DNA from: Parasedimentitalea maritima
Lineage (GTDB): Bacteria > Pseudomonadota > Alphaproteobacteria > Rhodobacterales > Rhodobacteraceae
NCBI RefSeq assembly: GCF_005771405.1
Contig: NZ_VAUA01000003.1
Span: 310,001-374,000 of the forward strand
Reading direction: 5' to 3'
Length of the DNA stretch: 64,000 bases
In this document: positions 9,210 to 17,791 of the stretch, one piece after another
How positions within the stretch are numbered: position 1 is the first letter of the stretch
Layout: each line of letters opens with the position of its first letter
Translations under genes and position numbers: made by a program
The notes under the pieces: generated by a model
Databases searched by the model: none
The model's input: the letters and a program-made list of their open reading frames with translations, nothing else
Told to the model about the DNA's origin: nothing

Positions 9210-10115
9210 TCAGAGATCTGAAGACCAGCGTATAATCACATTTTCCGACGGCCACAAAGGCCCGCGATAGGTTTGCTCAGCCACGGGATCACCGCCACAC
9301 GCGCGGTAAAAATCGAGCGCAGCCGTATTCTCGCGGACCACCTCCAGCACCACGGCTGGCTTCTTAAACCTTTGCGCAATGTGCTGCGCCAAGTTCAGAA
9401 AGTATCGCCCACCCCCCTGCCCGCGCAATTTCTCATCCAGATACAGATGTGTAATTTCGAGCGCATCCTCAAATCCAGAGATCGTGGAACCTGTGAGATC
9501 GCAAAGGCCCATAAGCTGTCCCTGCTCATCTTCTGCCAGCAAAGTGACAGACTGCTCGCGATTTCCAGACAGTTTGACACGCCACTGCTCCTGTCGGCGG
9601 TCAAAATTCAGCGCCTCAACCGCAGCGGTAGGCGCAATCGCACCGTAAGTCTGCCGCCAGATCCGCAGGTGAAACGCAGCAATCGCATCGCAGTCCGATA
9701 TCTCTGCGTTTCGCAAAAACAACTGACCTCGCTGAACCCTATGCCCATAGCCCAACCACGCCATCTCTGCCCGGTGCAGACTGTCCTGACGCACCAGCAG
9801 ATAGTCCCGGTCAAAGGTCGAAACAACAAAGATACCCAGTCCGGCCTCGGCAACAGGACGGGTTGCAGCGACAACTACGCCGGGTTCATCAAAATCAAAC
9901 AGGTTGGAGACCTGGATGGCGGTCCAGCCTGCCGACTGTTTAACCTCCGACGGAACCCGTTCGCGCAGACAGAGGATCGAGGTTTCGTCCTCGGCACTGG
10001 TCACAGTGACCAGACCGGGCCCATTCACCCAGTCTGGCGTGTCGCTACCGGCCGCCAGACGAGAGACAGCATAGTCCCCCGGCAATTCCCGCAGCAGCAA
10101 TTTAGGTGCGTTCAT
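9210..10115 (-). CDS. ACT-domain (CASTOR/ACT_7-like) fused to GNAT acetyltransferase
   Basis: 301 residues from ATG 10115 (MNAPKLLLRELPGDYAVSRL), 11 bp after the argF stop. Residues 1-125 match the pattern of ACT_7/CASTOR-like proteins: LPGDYAVSRL, ILCLRERVPS, GWTAIQVSNLFDFDEPGVV, then GLGIFVVSTFDRDYLLV. Residues 135-295 form a GNAT domain with LYLDEKLRGQGGGRYF as the acetyl-CoA loop (R/Q-x-x-G-x-G/A type) and NTAALDFYRACGG. ACT domains bind amino acids, and human CASTOR1 binds arginine. The fusion and its place behind argD-argF suggest an amino-acid-controlled acetyltransferase, but the ligand and the acetylated target are unknown. Confidence 0.8.
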   Translation of the reverse strand: MNAPKLLLRELPGDYAVSRLAAGSDTPDWVNGPGLVTVTSAEDETSILCLRERVPSEVKQSAGWTAIQVSNLFDFDEPGVVVAATRPVAEAGLGIFVVSTFDRDYLLVRQDSLHRAEMAWLGYGHRVQRGQLFLRNAEISDCDAIAAFHLRIWRQTYGAIAPTAAVEALNFDRRQEQWRVKLSGNREQSVTLLAEDEQGQLMGLCDLTGSTISGFEDALEITHLYLDEKLRGQGGGRYFLNLAQHIAQRFKKPAVVLEVVRENTAALDFYRACGGDPVAEQTYRGPLWPSENVIIRWSSDL

Positions 10116-10126
10116 AACGGGTTGCC

Positions 10127-11053
10127 TTAGACGCCAAGGCACCAGCGCATGACCGCCTTTTGGGCGTGCAGACGATTTTCGGCTTCGTCAAAGATCACCG
10201 ATTGTGGGCCATCCATCACTTCTGAAGTGACCTCTTCCTCGCGGTGCGCAGGCAGGCAATGCATGAACAGCGCGTCAGGTTTGGCATGGGACATCAGTTC
10301 GGCATTAACCTGATAGCCGCGCAGCATGTTGTGGCGACGTTCCTTGGAGGACTGGCTGTCATGCATCGACACCCAGGTGTCCGCAACAACCAGATCCGCG
10401 CCTTCGACAGCTTTTTGCGCGTCACGCTCGATCACGATTTTGGATCCGGCGTTACGGGCCAGACCAATAAACTCGTCCTCAGGGTCCAACTGCGAAGGGC
10501 CGGTAAAGGTCAGGTCAAAACCAAACTGCCCAGCCGCATGCAGGAACGAAGCGCAGACGTTATTGCCGTCCCCTGTCCAGACCACTTTCTTACCTTTGAT
10601 CGAACCGCGATGTTCTTCGTAGGTTTGGATATCGGCCATGATCTGGCAGGGGTGAGTGCGGTCGGTCAGGCCATTGATGACCGGAACTGAGGCGTATTCA
10701 GCCATTTCCATCAGCACGGTTTCGTCAAAAGTCCGGATCATGATCATATCGACATAGCGCGACAGCACACGGGCGGTGTCAGCGATGGTTTCACCGTGGC
10801 CCAGCTGCATGTCACTGCCCGACAACACCATCGACTGGCCACCCATCTGGCGTACGCCAACGTCAAACGAGACTCGGGTTCGGGTTGACGGTTTTTCGAA
10901 AATCAGAGCAACCATGCGGCCCGCCAGCGGCTGGTCATCATCCGGTGCCGCCTTAGGGCGATCGAGACGCGCCTGTTTCATCACGCTGGCCTGATCAATC
11001 ATGCTGCGCAGTTCGGTGGGGTCTGTTTTATGAATGTCGAGAAAATGGTTCAT
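10127..11053 (-). CDS. argF: Ornithine carbamoyltransferase
   Basis: 308 residues, the standard length. The carbamoyl-phosphate site ([14 protein letters not shown]), the HPCQ motif, the ornithine-loop region (DTWVSMHDS) and the catalytic cysteine motif MHCLPAHR are all intact. The enzyme forms citrulline from ornithine and carbamoyl phosphate in arginine synthesis. It lies 75 bp downstream of argD on the same strand and 11 bp upstream of the ACT/GNAT gene, so the three are likely co-transcribed. A repeat element with a strong hairpin sits in the argD-argF gap and might reduce read-through. Confidence 0.96.
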   Translation of the reverse strand: MNHFLDIHKTDPTELRSMIDQASVMKQARLDRPKAAPDDDQPLAGRMVALIFEKPSTRTRVSFDVGVRQMGGQSMVLSGSDMQLGHGETIADTARVLSRYVDMIMIRTFDETVLMEMAEYASVPVINGLTDRTHPCQIMADIQTYEEHRGSIKGKKVVWTGDGNNVCASFLHAAGQFGFDLTFTGPSQLDPEDEFIGLARNAGSKIVIERDAQKAVEGADLVVADTWVSMHDSQSSKERRHNMLRGYQVNAELMSHAKPDALFMHCLPAHREEEVTSEVMDGPQSVIFDEAENRLHAQKAVMRWCLGV

Positions 11054-11079
11054 GCTGTTTCGCTTTTCGTGAGACCGGG

Positions 11080-11127
11080 CCGGGGGCGCTGCCCCCGGAC
11101 CCCCGGGATATTTATAGCTAGATGAGG
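11080..11127. repeat. Dispersed intergenic repeat, copy A
   Basis: A perfect 8-bp hairpin CCGGGGGC-GCT-GCCCCCGG (11080-11098) is followed by CCCCCGGGATATTTATAGCTAGATGAGG. The second part is the reverse complement of the core seen at 25129, 34891 and 61366. It fills the gap between argF and argD; read on the minus strand it starts right at the argD stop. Confidence 0.8.
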
Positions 11128-11128
11128 A

Positions 11129-12304
11129 TCAGGCCGTTTCAATCTGAGTTGCAGCTTGATCGAGGCGAAGAAGGGCCTGGGTGATGTCGTCATCACTGAG
11201 AGTCAGTGGCGGCAACAGGCGGATCACATTGTCAGCGGCTGGGACAGTTATGACCTGATTGTCATAGCCGGCATTGACCACATCGATATTGGTGGCCTTA
11301 CATTTCAGCCCCAACATCAGGCCAGAGCCGCGGACACTTTCAAACACCTCTGGGTGGGCACCAACCAGACCTTCAAGCTTTTGCCGCAGCAATCCGGCCT
11401 TGCGGTTCACCTCGTCCAGAAAAGTGGGGTCGGTGACGTGATCCATCACCGCGCAGCCAACCGCGCAGCCCAGCGGGTTGCCACCATATGTCGATCCATG
11501 GGTGCCCGCGGTCATCCCTGAAGCCGCGTCTTCGGTGGCAAGCACTGCGCCCAGCGGGAAGCCACCGCCGATGCCCTTGGCCACCATCATGATATCCGGG
11601 GTGATGCCCGCCCATTCATGCGCAAACAGTTTACCAGTCCGGCCAACACCACATTGTACTTCGTCCAGGATCAGCAGGATACCATGCTCATCACAAAGAG
11701 CCCGCAGAGTTTTTAACTCTGCATCGGGAACCGCGCGAATGCCACCTTCCCCCTGAATGGGTTCGATCAGGATTGCCGCAGTGTTGTCAGTGATCGCATT
11801 GGTCACACCATCCATATCACCAAATGTCAGGTGTACAAAACCCGGCAAGACAGGACCAAAGCCCTTGGTCATTTTCTCGGATCCGGCGGCCGAAATCCCA
11901 GCAGATGAGCGACCGTGGAAAGAGCCGTCAAAGGTGAGGATTTCAACCCGCTGCTCCTGCCCTTTGTCATAGAAATACTTGCGCGCCATTTTCACCGCCA
12001 ACTCACAGGCTTCGGTGCCGGAGTTGGTGAAAAATACGGTGTCGGCAAAGGTATGCTCCACCAGCTTGTCGGCCAATGCCTGTTGCTGTGGGATCTGGTA
12101 GAGGTTGGAGACGTGCCACAGGTTTTGTGCCTGATCCGTCAGGGCCTGAACCAATGCCGGGTGGGCGTGGCCCAAAGCGTTCACCGCAATGCCTGCGCCG
12201 AGATCCAGAAAACGTCGCCCGTCCGCCTCGATCAGCCAGGAGCCTTCGCCTTTGACAAAGTTCAAAGGGGCGCGGTTATAGGTTGGCAGAACGGAAGCGA
12301 TCAT
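11129..12304 (-). CDS. argD: Acetylornithine aminotransferase (class III, PLP-dependent)
   Basis: 391 residues from ATG 12304 (MIASVLPTYNRAPLNF). This start is preferred over the in-frame ATG 9 bases upstream because AAGGATGAT then lies at normal ribosome-binding distance. The class III features are present: TNSGTEACELAVKMAR, LILDEVQCGVGRTG, and the PLP lysine in MMVAKGIGGGFPLGA. ArgD converts N-acetylglutamate semialdehyde to N-acetylornithine and often also serves in lysine synthesis. It is the first gene of the minus-strand arg group. Confidence 0.95.
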   Translation of the reverse strand: MIASVLPTYNRAPLNFVKGEGSWLIEADGRRFLDLGAGIAVNALGHAHPALVQALTDQAQNLWHVSNLYQIPQQQALADKLVEHTFADTVFFTNSGTEACELAVKMARKYFYDKGQEQRVEILTFDGSFHGRSSAGISAAGSEKMTKGFGPVLPGFVHLTFGDMDGVTNAITDNTAAILIEPIQGEGGIRAVPDAELKTLRALCDEHGILLILDEVQCGVGRTGKLFAHEWAGITPDIMMVAKGIGGGFPLGAVLATEDAASGMTAGTHGSTYGGNPLGCAVGCAVMDHVTDPTFLDEVNRKAGLLRQKLEGLVGAHPEVFESVRGSGLMLGLKCKATNIDVVNAGYDNQVITVPAADNVIRLLPPLTLSDDDITQALLRLDQAATQIETA

Positions 12305-12662
12305 CGGGATCATCCTTTTCGAAAATAGACGCCCAAGACGTGCAGTATGATGGGCAGTTGGTCAACGATGTTGAAGAGAGGTGCGCCAATTAGAGACGCA
12401 TGGATCAAGAGGCCGTAACGCGGATTAGCGTCGGCGTCGCAGTGCAGGTGCCCGTCGGGTGGTATGTGCAAGTTTGATCATAGGAACAGCCCATAGCGGA
12501 GGATAGACCAGAAGGAAAGTCCTTTTGTACACCCACGGTGAGCACTTCGGCAGATCCGGCGAAACTGAACGCGCAACTTTCCTACCCTCTATTCAAAAAG
12601 CTTCGTTGGCGAGCTGACCAAAAACTCTTGCATCCCAAGACCGGCTGACGCATCGCAACCCT
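12305..12662. other. Intergenic region between argD and EamA gene
   Basis: These 358 bp separate two divergent genes and should hold the promoters of argD and of the EamA transporter. I see no open frame of family-like character, no strong hairpin except the short AAGGA-AAG-TCCTT, and no recognisable operator. Confidence 0.4.
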
Positions 12663-13559
12663 ATGCAAAAAGCAATCCAGAAAAACCCATCCCTAGCTGC
12701 CGCCTTCATTCTGGTAGCGACCACGTTCATTGCCGGCACCACGCTGGTGGCCAAGGCGCTGGTCACCGATGCGCTGGGAGAACCGCTTCACCCGTTGCAA
12801 GTCAGTCATGGGCGGTTTGTGTTTGCTTTTGTGGCGATTTCAACAGCCGCAATTATGCTGCGGCCTCGTTTTAGCCGTCCCCATTGGGGTTTGCATATCG
12901 GGCGAACCTCATTTGGCTGGGCTGGGGTTTCGCTGATGTTTGCCTCGGTGGCCTATATCCCGCTTGCGGATGCCACTGCGATCACTTTCTTGAACCCGGT
13001 TTTTGCGATGATGCTGGCCATTCCGTTGCTGGGGGAAAGGGTTGGCCCGTGGCGCTGGGGGGCTGCCGTGACGGCGTTGCTTGGCGCGATGATCCTGCTG
13101 CGGCCGACCCCGGACAGCTTTCAGCCCGCCGCATTGCTGGCCCTTGCGGCGGCGATGATCATGGGATTTGAACTGATTTTCATCAAAAAGCTGGCCAGTC
13201 GCGAATCTCCGCTACAGGTCCTGTTGATCAACAACACAATTGGCATGCTGATTGCCTCTGCAGCGGTCATTCCAGTCTGGCAGATGCCCAGTGTTGAGCA
13301 GTGGGTCGCCCTAGCTGCAATCGGTGTTTTGATGGCCTGTGCTCAAGCCTGCTTTGTCAACGGAATGGCGCGTGCCGATGCATCGTTTGTGGCCCCATTC
13401 AGTTATGCAACGCTGATCTTTGCCACTCTTTATGATTTTCTTGGCTTTGGTGCAGTACCAGATGCTGTGACCATTCTCGGCGCCGGTATCATCCTGACCG
13501 GAGCGGCGGTCCTTGCCTGGCGAGAGGGGCGGTTGCGAAAGCCCAAAAGCCCGCAATAA
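12663..13559 (+). CDS. EamA/DMT-family membrane transporter
   Basis: 298 residues with ten hydrophobic segments in two five-helix halves, typical of drug/metabolite transporter proteins. The end of the first half carries the usual FLNPVFAMMLAIPLLGERVGPWRW (a proline-rich EamA hinge with LGE) and the second half repeats the pattern in SYATLIFATLYDFLGFGAVPDAVTILGAGII. Such proteins usually export amino acids or other metabolites. It is transcribed toward the convergent LysE-type exporter, 14 bp away. Confidence 0.88.
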   Translation: MQKAIQKNPSLAAAFILVATTFIAGTTLVAKALVTDALGEPLHPLQVSHGRFVFAFVAISTAAIMLRPRFSRPHWGLHIGRTSFGWAGVSLMFASVAYIPLADATAITFLNPVFAMMLAIPLLGERVGPWRWGAAVTALLGAMILLRPTPDSFQPAALLALAAAMIMGFELIFIKKLASRESPLQVLLINNTIGMLIASAAVIPVWQMPSVEQWVALAAIGVLMACAQACFVNGMARADASFVAPFSYATLIFATLYDFLGFGAVPDAVTILGAGIILTGAAVLAWREGRLRKPKSPQ

Positions 13560-13573
13560 CGCCCCTGTCAGGA

Positions 13574-14200
13574 TCAGCCAACGCGGGAGGCGTTGGCGGT
13601 AAATACGCCTGCTGCAAACATGCAGGATGCGCCCGTTCTATTGACCGCGCGCCGCGCACGCGGCTTCTGCAATCGCGCCCGCAACCCGGACGCAAAGAAC
13701 AGCCACATCAGCCCGTTAAGTGCGGCAACACCCACGAACGTGGCAGTGAGAATCGCAAACTGCTCAAACACCGGCAGCGATGTGTTCACGAATTGCGGTA
13801 CAAACGCCATGTAAAACACTGGACCTTTTGGGTTCAGCGCGCTGACGAGAAAAGACTGGGCAAAGATCGACCACAGGGACCTGCCTGCAACGCTCCCTGG
13901 CTCCTCGACCTCTTCGACTGGCGCAGTCCACAAGCAATAGGCCATCCAGATCAGATAAGCGGCCCCGGCAATTTTAAGGATTGAGAACAATGTCACCGAA
14001 GTTGCAAGGATCGCGCCTGCGCCCATTAGCGTCGCAGACATCGCCACCAGCGCCCCCAATGCTGTCCCTGTCACTGTGCCCCAACCGGTGCGCCGTCCGC
14101 TGCGCAGTGCAAAATTCACCGTCAGGATAATATTTGGGCCGGGGATCACGACCACAATTGCACTGGCGAGGACAAAAGCGATCCAGGTTTCATAGGTCAT
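13574..14200 (-). CDS. LysE-family translocator
   Basis: 208 residues from ATG 14200 (MTYETWIAFVLAS); an alternative ATG lies 12 bases upstream. The protein has six hydrophobic segments and the family motif IPGPNIILTVNFALRSGRR near the N-terminus, where GPN follows the first helix. LysE/RhtB proteins export basic or neutral amino acids such as lysine, homoserine or threonine. The exact substrate is not readable from sequence. Confidence 0.87.
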   Translation of the reverse strand: MTYETWIAFVLASAIVVVIPGPNIILTVNFALRSGRRTGWGTVTGTALGALVAMSATLMGAGAILATSVTLFSILKIAGAAYLIWMAYCLWTAPVEEVEEPGSVAGRSLWSIFAQSFLVSALNPKGPVFYMAFVPQFVNTSLPVFEQFAILTATFVGVAALNGLMWLFFASGLRARLQKPRARRAVNRTGASCMFAAGVFTANASRVG

Positions 14201-14280
14201 AGGTATTTCCATATGTAAGGCCGACGGAGAATTGCACGGCACATAGGGTCTGTAAATGACCGATCACGTATCCGCCGCGT

Positions 14281-15093
14281 TCAGGCCTTTAGACGGTAAC
14301 CCGTGCGCAGCATCGCCCAACCCAGCAGGCAGACTGCAAAGGTTGCGCCACTGCAGACCGCCAATCCCAACCAAGGTGAGCTGTCTGAAGTGCCGATCAT
14401 GCCGAATCGCACCCCATCAATCAGGTAGAAAACCGGGTTCAGATAAGAAAGTGTCTTGAGAACCGGTGGCAATGCCGAGACGGAGTAGAAGGTGCCGGAC
14501 AAAAACGCCAAAGGTGTGACGATAAAATTCGTGATCGCTGCCATCTGGTCGAATTTTTCAGCAAACACGCCGGCAACGATGCCAAGCCCCCCGAGAAAAC
14601 ACGCGCCCAGAAGGACAAACACCAGCGCAACAAGGGGATGAGCAGGCCAGATGCCTAAGGTCAGCCCCAGCCCCAGTGCAATGCCCAGCGCCACCAGCAA
14701 GCCGCGGGCAACACCGCCCGCCAGATATCCCAACAGGATCTCCAGCCCGGACAATGGCGGCATCAGGGTATCCACGATATTGCCCTGTACCTTGGTAATA
14801 ACAATCGATGATGTGGTATTGGCAAAGGCGTTCTGGATTACCGTCATCATCAAGATGCCCGGTGCCAGAAAAGTCAGGAACGGAACCCCCATGACATCGC
14901 CGCGCTGTGGGCCGATGGCGATATTGAAAATCATCAGAAACAGCGCAGACGTTACCAATGGGGCAAGCAGGGTCTGGGTCCAGACCACCAGAAACCGGGT
15001 GATCTCCCGACCGGCCAGTGTGCGCAGCCCCATCCAGTTAAAACGCCCAAAGCGACGTTCGCCCAGGCCAATACGATAGCTGGTGTCTGACAT
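14281..15093 (-). CDS. ABC-2 type transporter permease (YadH-like)
   Basis: 270 residues from ATG 15093 (MSDTSYRIGLGERRFGRFNW), with six hydrophobic helices in the ABC-2 permease arrangement, including FLSGTFYSVSALPP and LNPVFYLIDGVRFG near the C-terminus, which are typical of the YadH/NodJ branch. No ATP-binding partner is adjacent, so its ATPase must lie elsewhere. The capsule ATPase gene at 20.4 kb is a conceivable but unsupported partner; YadH-type permeases usually pair with YadG-type ATPases. Confidence 0.85.
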   Translation of the reverse strand: MSDTSYRIGLGERRFGRFNWMGLRTLAGREITRFLVVWTQTLLAPLVTSALFLMIFNIAIGPQRGDVMGVPFLTFLAPGILMMTVIQNAFANTTSSIVITKVQGNIVDTLMPPLSGLEILLGYLAGGVARGLLVALGIALGLGLTLGIWPAHPLVALVFVLLGACFLGGLGIVAGVFAEKFDQMAAITNFIVTPLAFLSGTFYSVSALPPVLKTLSYLNPVFYLIDGVRFGMIGTSDSSPWLGLAVCSGATFAVCLLGWAMLRTGYRLKA

Positions 15094-15253
15094 GACTGCC
15101 CCTACATTCTGTGTCCGGCCTGCATACCTATTGCTCCGACAAGTGCAAGATGGCTTGTAACTCGCGGCGCAGTGATTAGAATAGGCCACTGATACGGAAT
15201 ACTATGGCGGTCGCAGGTTTCTTGGGGCCGCTTTTAGCTTGGAAAGGCAAGAT

Positions 15254-15838
15254 ATGTCCTGGACAGACGAGCGCGTTGAACTGCTCAAAAAGATGTGGGG
15301 CGAGGGTCAGTCGGCCAGCCAGATCGCCAAAGAACTGGGCGGGGTCACCCGCAATGCAGTGATCGGCAAGGTGCACCGGTTGGGCCTATCCAACCGCAAC
15401 TCCACTGGTGGGGCCAAGTCTGCTGAGCCCAAGGAGAAACCCGCAGCCGCGGCAAAACCTGTGCCCAAGCCCAAAGTGCAGCCCAAGACCGAGCCTGCAC
15501 GTCCAATCACCCCACCTGCTGCCAAGTCAGCCGATGGCAAGCCGATGCTACCTGCTCGCAAGCAAATCATTCCAGCTGGTCAGCCGCTGCCACCGCAGCC
15601 CTCGGCCAATGAAATCAGCCCAGAGGCACTGGCCAAGGTCAACGAGATCGAGAAGAAGGCCAAGCGCCTGTCTCTGATGGAATTGACCGAGCGCACCTGT
15701 AAGTGGCCTGTTGGCGATCCTGCAACCGAGGACTTCTGGTTCTGCGGTTTGTCAGTTCAGCAGGGCAAACCCTATTGCGAAGCCCATGTTGGCGTCGCCT
15801 TCCAGCCGATGAGTGCGCGCCGCGACCGTAAACGGTAA
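15254..15838 (+). CDS. gcrA: Cell-cycle regulator GcrA
   Basis: 194 residues from ATG 15254, preceded by GGAAAGG. The N-terminal 45 residues MSWTDERVELLKKMW...GVTRNAVIGKVHRLGLSNR are the diagnostic GcrA DNA-binding domain. A Pro/Ala/Lys-rich linker follows, then a C-terminal sigma-70-binding part with TCKWPVGDP and FCGLSVQQGKPYCEAH. In Caulobacter, GcrA binds sigma70-RNA polymerase and activates promoters with CcrM-methylated GANTC sites. Its presence places the organism in Alphaproteobacteria. A strong terminator follows. Confidence 0.96.
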   Translation: MSWTDERVELLKKMWGEGQSASQIAKELGGVTRNAVIGKVHRLGLSNRNSTGGAKSAEPKEKPAAAAKPVPKPKVQPKTEPARPITPPAAKSADGKPMLPARKQIIPAGQPLPPQPSANEISPEALAKVNEIEKKAKRLSLMELTERTCKWPVGDPATEDFWFCGLSVQQGKPYCEAHVGVAFQPMSARRDRKR

Positions 15839-15864
15839 CCTCTGGCAGATATATGAATAACCTA

Positions 15865-15893
15865 ACGGCGCCCTTTGGGGCGCCGTTTTTTTG
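15865..15893 (+). terminator. Rho-independent terminator after gcrA
   Basis: ACGGCGCCC at 15865-15873 pairs with GGGCGCCGT at 15878-15886 and is followed by a run of T. It lies 27 bp after the gcrA stop. Confidence 0.93.
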
Positions 15894-15997
15894 TTGCCCG
15901 AGATCATCTGGTGATGCTCAATAGCCCAAGCTTCATTCGACTTCATCTGCGGACTACCGCAGCGTCTAGGACGGACACTTCAAAAGGACATTGCAAT

Positions 15998-16963
15998 ATG
16001 GGCGATCCATTTTTCCACCCGGTATCGGGATTTGATCTGCCGCGATTTGCCGGCGTACCGACATTCATGCGGTTGCCACATGTATCGCTAGACGATCCCC
16101 GGATCAAAGACGTTCAGATCGGCCTGATCGGCACTCCCTGGGACGGTGGCACAACCAACCGGCCCGGTCCCCGCCACGGCCCCCGTCAGTTGCGGGACAT
16201 GTCCACGATGATACGCGCCCAGAATGGGGCCACCCAAATCCGCCCGTTTGAACTGGTGAACTGCGCCGATCTGGGCGACGTAGCCCCCAACCCGGCCGGA
16301 CTGGAAGACAGTATGGCGCGGATCACCGCATTTTATGATCAGGTCACCGAGGCTGGCATTCTCCCCATGACTGCTGGCGGAGACCATCTGTGCTCGTTGC
16401 CAATTTTGCGCGCACTTGCAAAGGACGCCCCACTGGGAATGATCCATTTTGACAGCCACACAGACCTGTTCCACAGCTATTTTGGCGGCACGATGTATAC
16501 CCACGGAACCCCATTCCGTCGCGCCATCGAAGAGGAGTTACTGGATCCCAAACGCGTTGTCCAAATTGGTATTCGGGGCACAACCTACGACAGCGAAGAC
16601 CGTGATTTCGCCCAAAGCGTCGGCGTGCGAATCATTCCCATCGAGGAATTCCATGCGCGTGGCGTCGAGGATGTGATGGCGGAAGCCAAAGAAATAGCAG
16701 GTCACGGCAGAACCTACGTGTCCTACGATATCGATTTTGTCGATCCAGCTTATGCCCCCGGCACCGGCACCCCCGAAGTTGGCGGCCCCAACTCGTTTCA
16801 GGCCATTCAGGTGGCCCGGATGCTGGACGGTGTGAATATTGTCGGCGCAGATCTGGTCGAAGTCTCGCCGCCCTTTGACACGGCTGGTGCGACGGCATTT
16901 TTGGGGGCTTCGATCATGTTCGAAATGCTGTGCAACATGGCACAAAACCTAGCATCCGATTAA
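15998..16963 (+). CDS. speB: Agmatinase/ureohydrolase family enzyme
   Basis: 321 residues from ATG 15998 (MGDPFFHPVSGFDLPRFAG); the frame is open upstream but lacks homology. The binuclear manganese ligands are present: GGDHLCSLP, HFDSHTDLF, and SYDIDFVDPAYAPGTGTPEVGG. The family includes agmatinase (agmatine to putrescine and urea), guanidinobutyrase and guanidinopropionase. The W/G-rich NRPGPRHGPRQLR segment fits the agmatinase-like branch, but the substrate is not certain. It is transcribed alone, with its own terminator. Confidence 0.88.
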   Translation: MGDPFFHPVSGFDLPRFAGVPTFMRLPHVSLDDPRIKDVQIGLIGTPWDGGTTNRPGPRHGPRQLRDMSTMIRAQNGATQIRPFELVNCADLGDVAPNPAGLEDSMARITAFYDQVTEAGILPMTAGGDHLCSLPILRALAKDAPLGMIHFDSHTDLFHSYFGGTMYTHGTPFRRAIEEELLDPKRVVQIGIRGTTYDSEDRDFAQSVGVRIIPIEEFHARGVEDVMAEAKEIAGHGRTYVSYDIDFVDPAYAPGTGTPEVGGPNSFQAIQVARMLDGVNIVGADLVEVSPPFDTAGATAFLGASIMFEMLCNMAQNLASD

Positions 16964-16964
16964 C

Positions 16965-17000
16965 ACCCCAATGACCCGAAATGGTCACCGGGGGTTTTGT
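16965..17000 (+). terminator. Hairpin terminator after the agmatinase gene
   Basis: ACCCC-AA-TGACC at 16965-16976 pairs with GGTCA-CCG-GGGGT at 16983-16995, with a small internal loop, then TTTTGTTTT. It begins 2 bases after the stop codon. Confidence 0.8.
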
Positions 17001-17009
17001 TTTCAGACC

Positions 17010-17525
17010 TTAATCAGGCGCGGATGAGGTGAAGTTGGGGATCTTGTTACCCGAGGCATTGTTGGCCTCGATCCCCGGCCAGTTTCCCTCTGCCAGGTTG
17101 ATATTGCCGGGAATGTCTTCTTCCCAGAAGCCGTTCACAACCGTGGTAATGTTCAGGTAGAGCTTGTCATCGACAATGCGCCACAGGTTTGGGTTGCCCG
17201 GCACTTTGCCACCTTTGGACACCCCATATGCACAGTGGCCATCGTACTCCGGCGCGTAGTAATCAGGATTGCTTAGAAACGCTGCGCGGTTGGCTTCGGT
17301 TGCAAAGGCAAATGTAGCGCCATTATGTTCTGCGGTGAGGCTGGATTTCCCAGGAACTCCGGAGGGCTGAGAGGTGCCAACCGTCGACTGCGGTAGGCTG
17401 CGATAGGCAACGACATCATACCCGGACACCGCATACCCCGTACCATCGATATACTGCTCCCCCGCAAGGGCTGGCAAACCAAGGGTGATAACCGCTGCGG
17501 CCGCCAATAAAATACGCTTCATCAC
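17010..17525 (-). CDS. Exported YHS-domain protein
   Basis: 171 residues starting with MMKRILLAAAAVITLGLPALAGEQ, a clear Sec signal peptide. The mature part has the YHS-type pattern AVSGYDVVAYRS, FATEANRAAFLSNPDYYAPEYDGHCAYGVSKG and a closing segment with LYLNITTVVNGFWEEDIPG. YHS domains are linked to metal binding, and periplasmic forms are common in Rhodobacteraceae. No partner gene is adjacent; the agmatinase gene is convergent. Confidence 0.88.
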   Translation of the reverse strand: MMKRILLAAAAVITLGLPALAGEQYIDGTGYAVSGYDVVAYRSLPQSTVGTSQPSGVPGKSSLTAEHNGATFAFATEANRAAFLSNPDYYAPEYDGHCAYGVSKGGKVPGNPNLWRIVDDKLYLNITTVVNGFWEEDIPGNINLAEGNWPGIEANNASGNKIPNFTSSAPD

Positions 17526-17791
17526 GTCATCCTCTCAAAGATGTTATTCGTTCAATTTCACCAGCATCCCGCCGGGTTGCTGATCACAATATGCATTGCA
17601 GCCATAATGCGAAGGGGGTGTCACGTCTCTGTGTCCGGCCACGAGTGGATGTGAACAAACAGGCCAAAATGTTTCAATCAGACCTTCCAGTCATTGGAAT
17701 TTTCAGAATGCACCTTAAGTCAGGGAATGCAATTTGCAGCAAAAACGTTATTGCTGGACTAAACAGTGTTTCCAACAACAAGGCCCAACAG

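Noticed and set aside
9273-10130. Long plus-strand open frame (285 codons) opposite the ACT/GNAT gene
   Set aside because: It is antisense to a gene with clear ACT and GNAT motifs and itself shows no domain or ribosome site.
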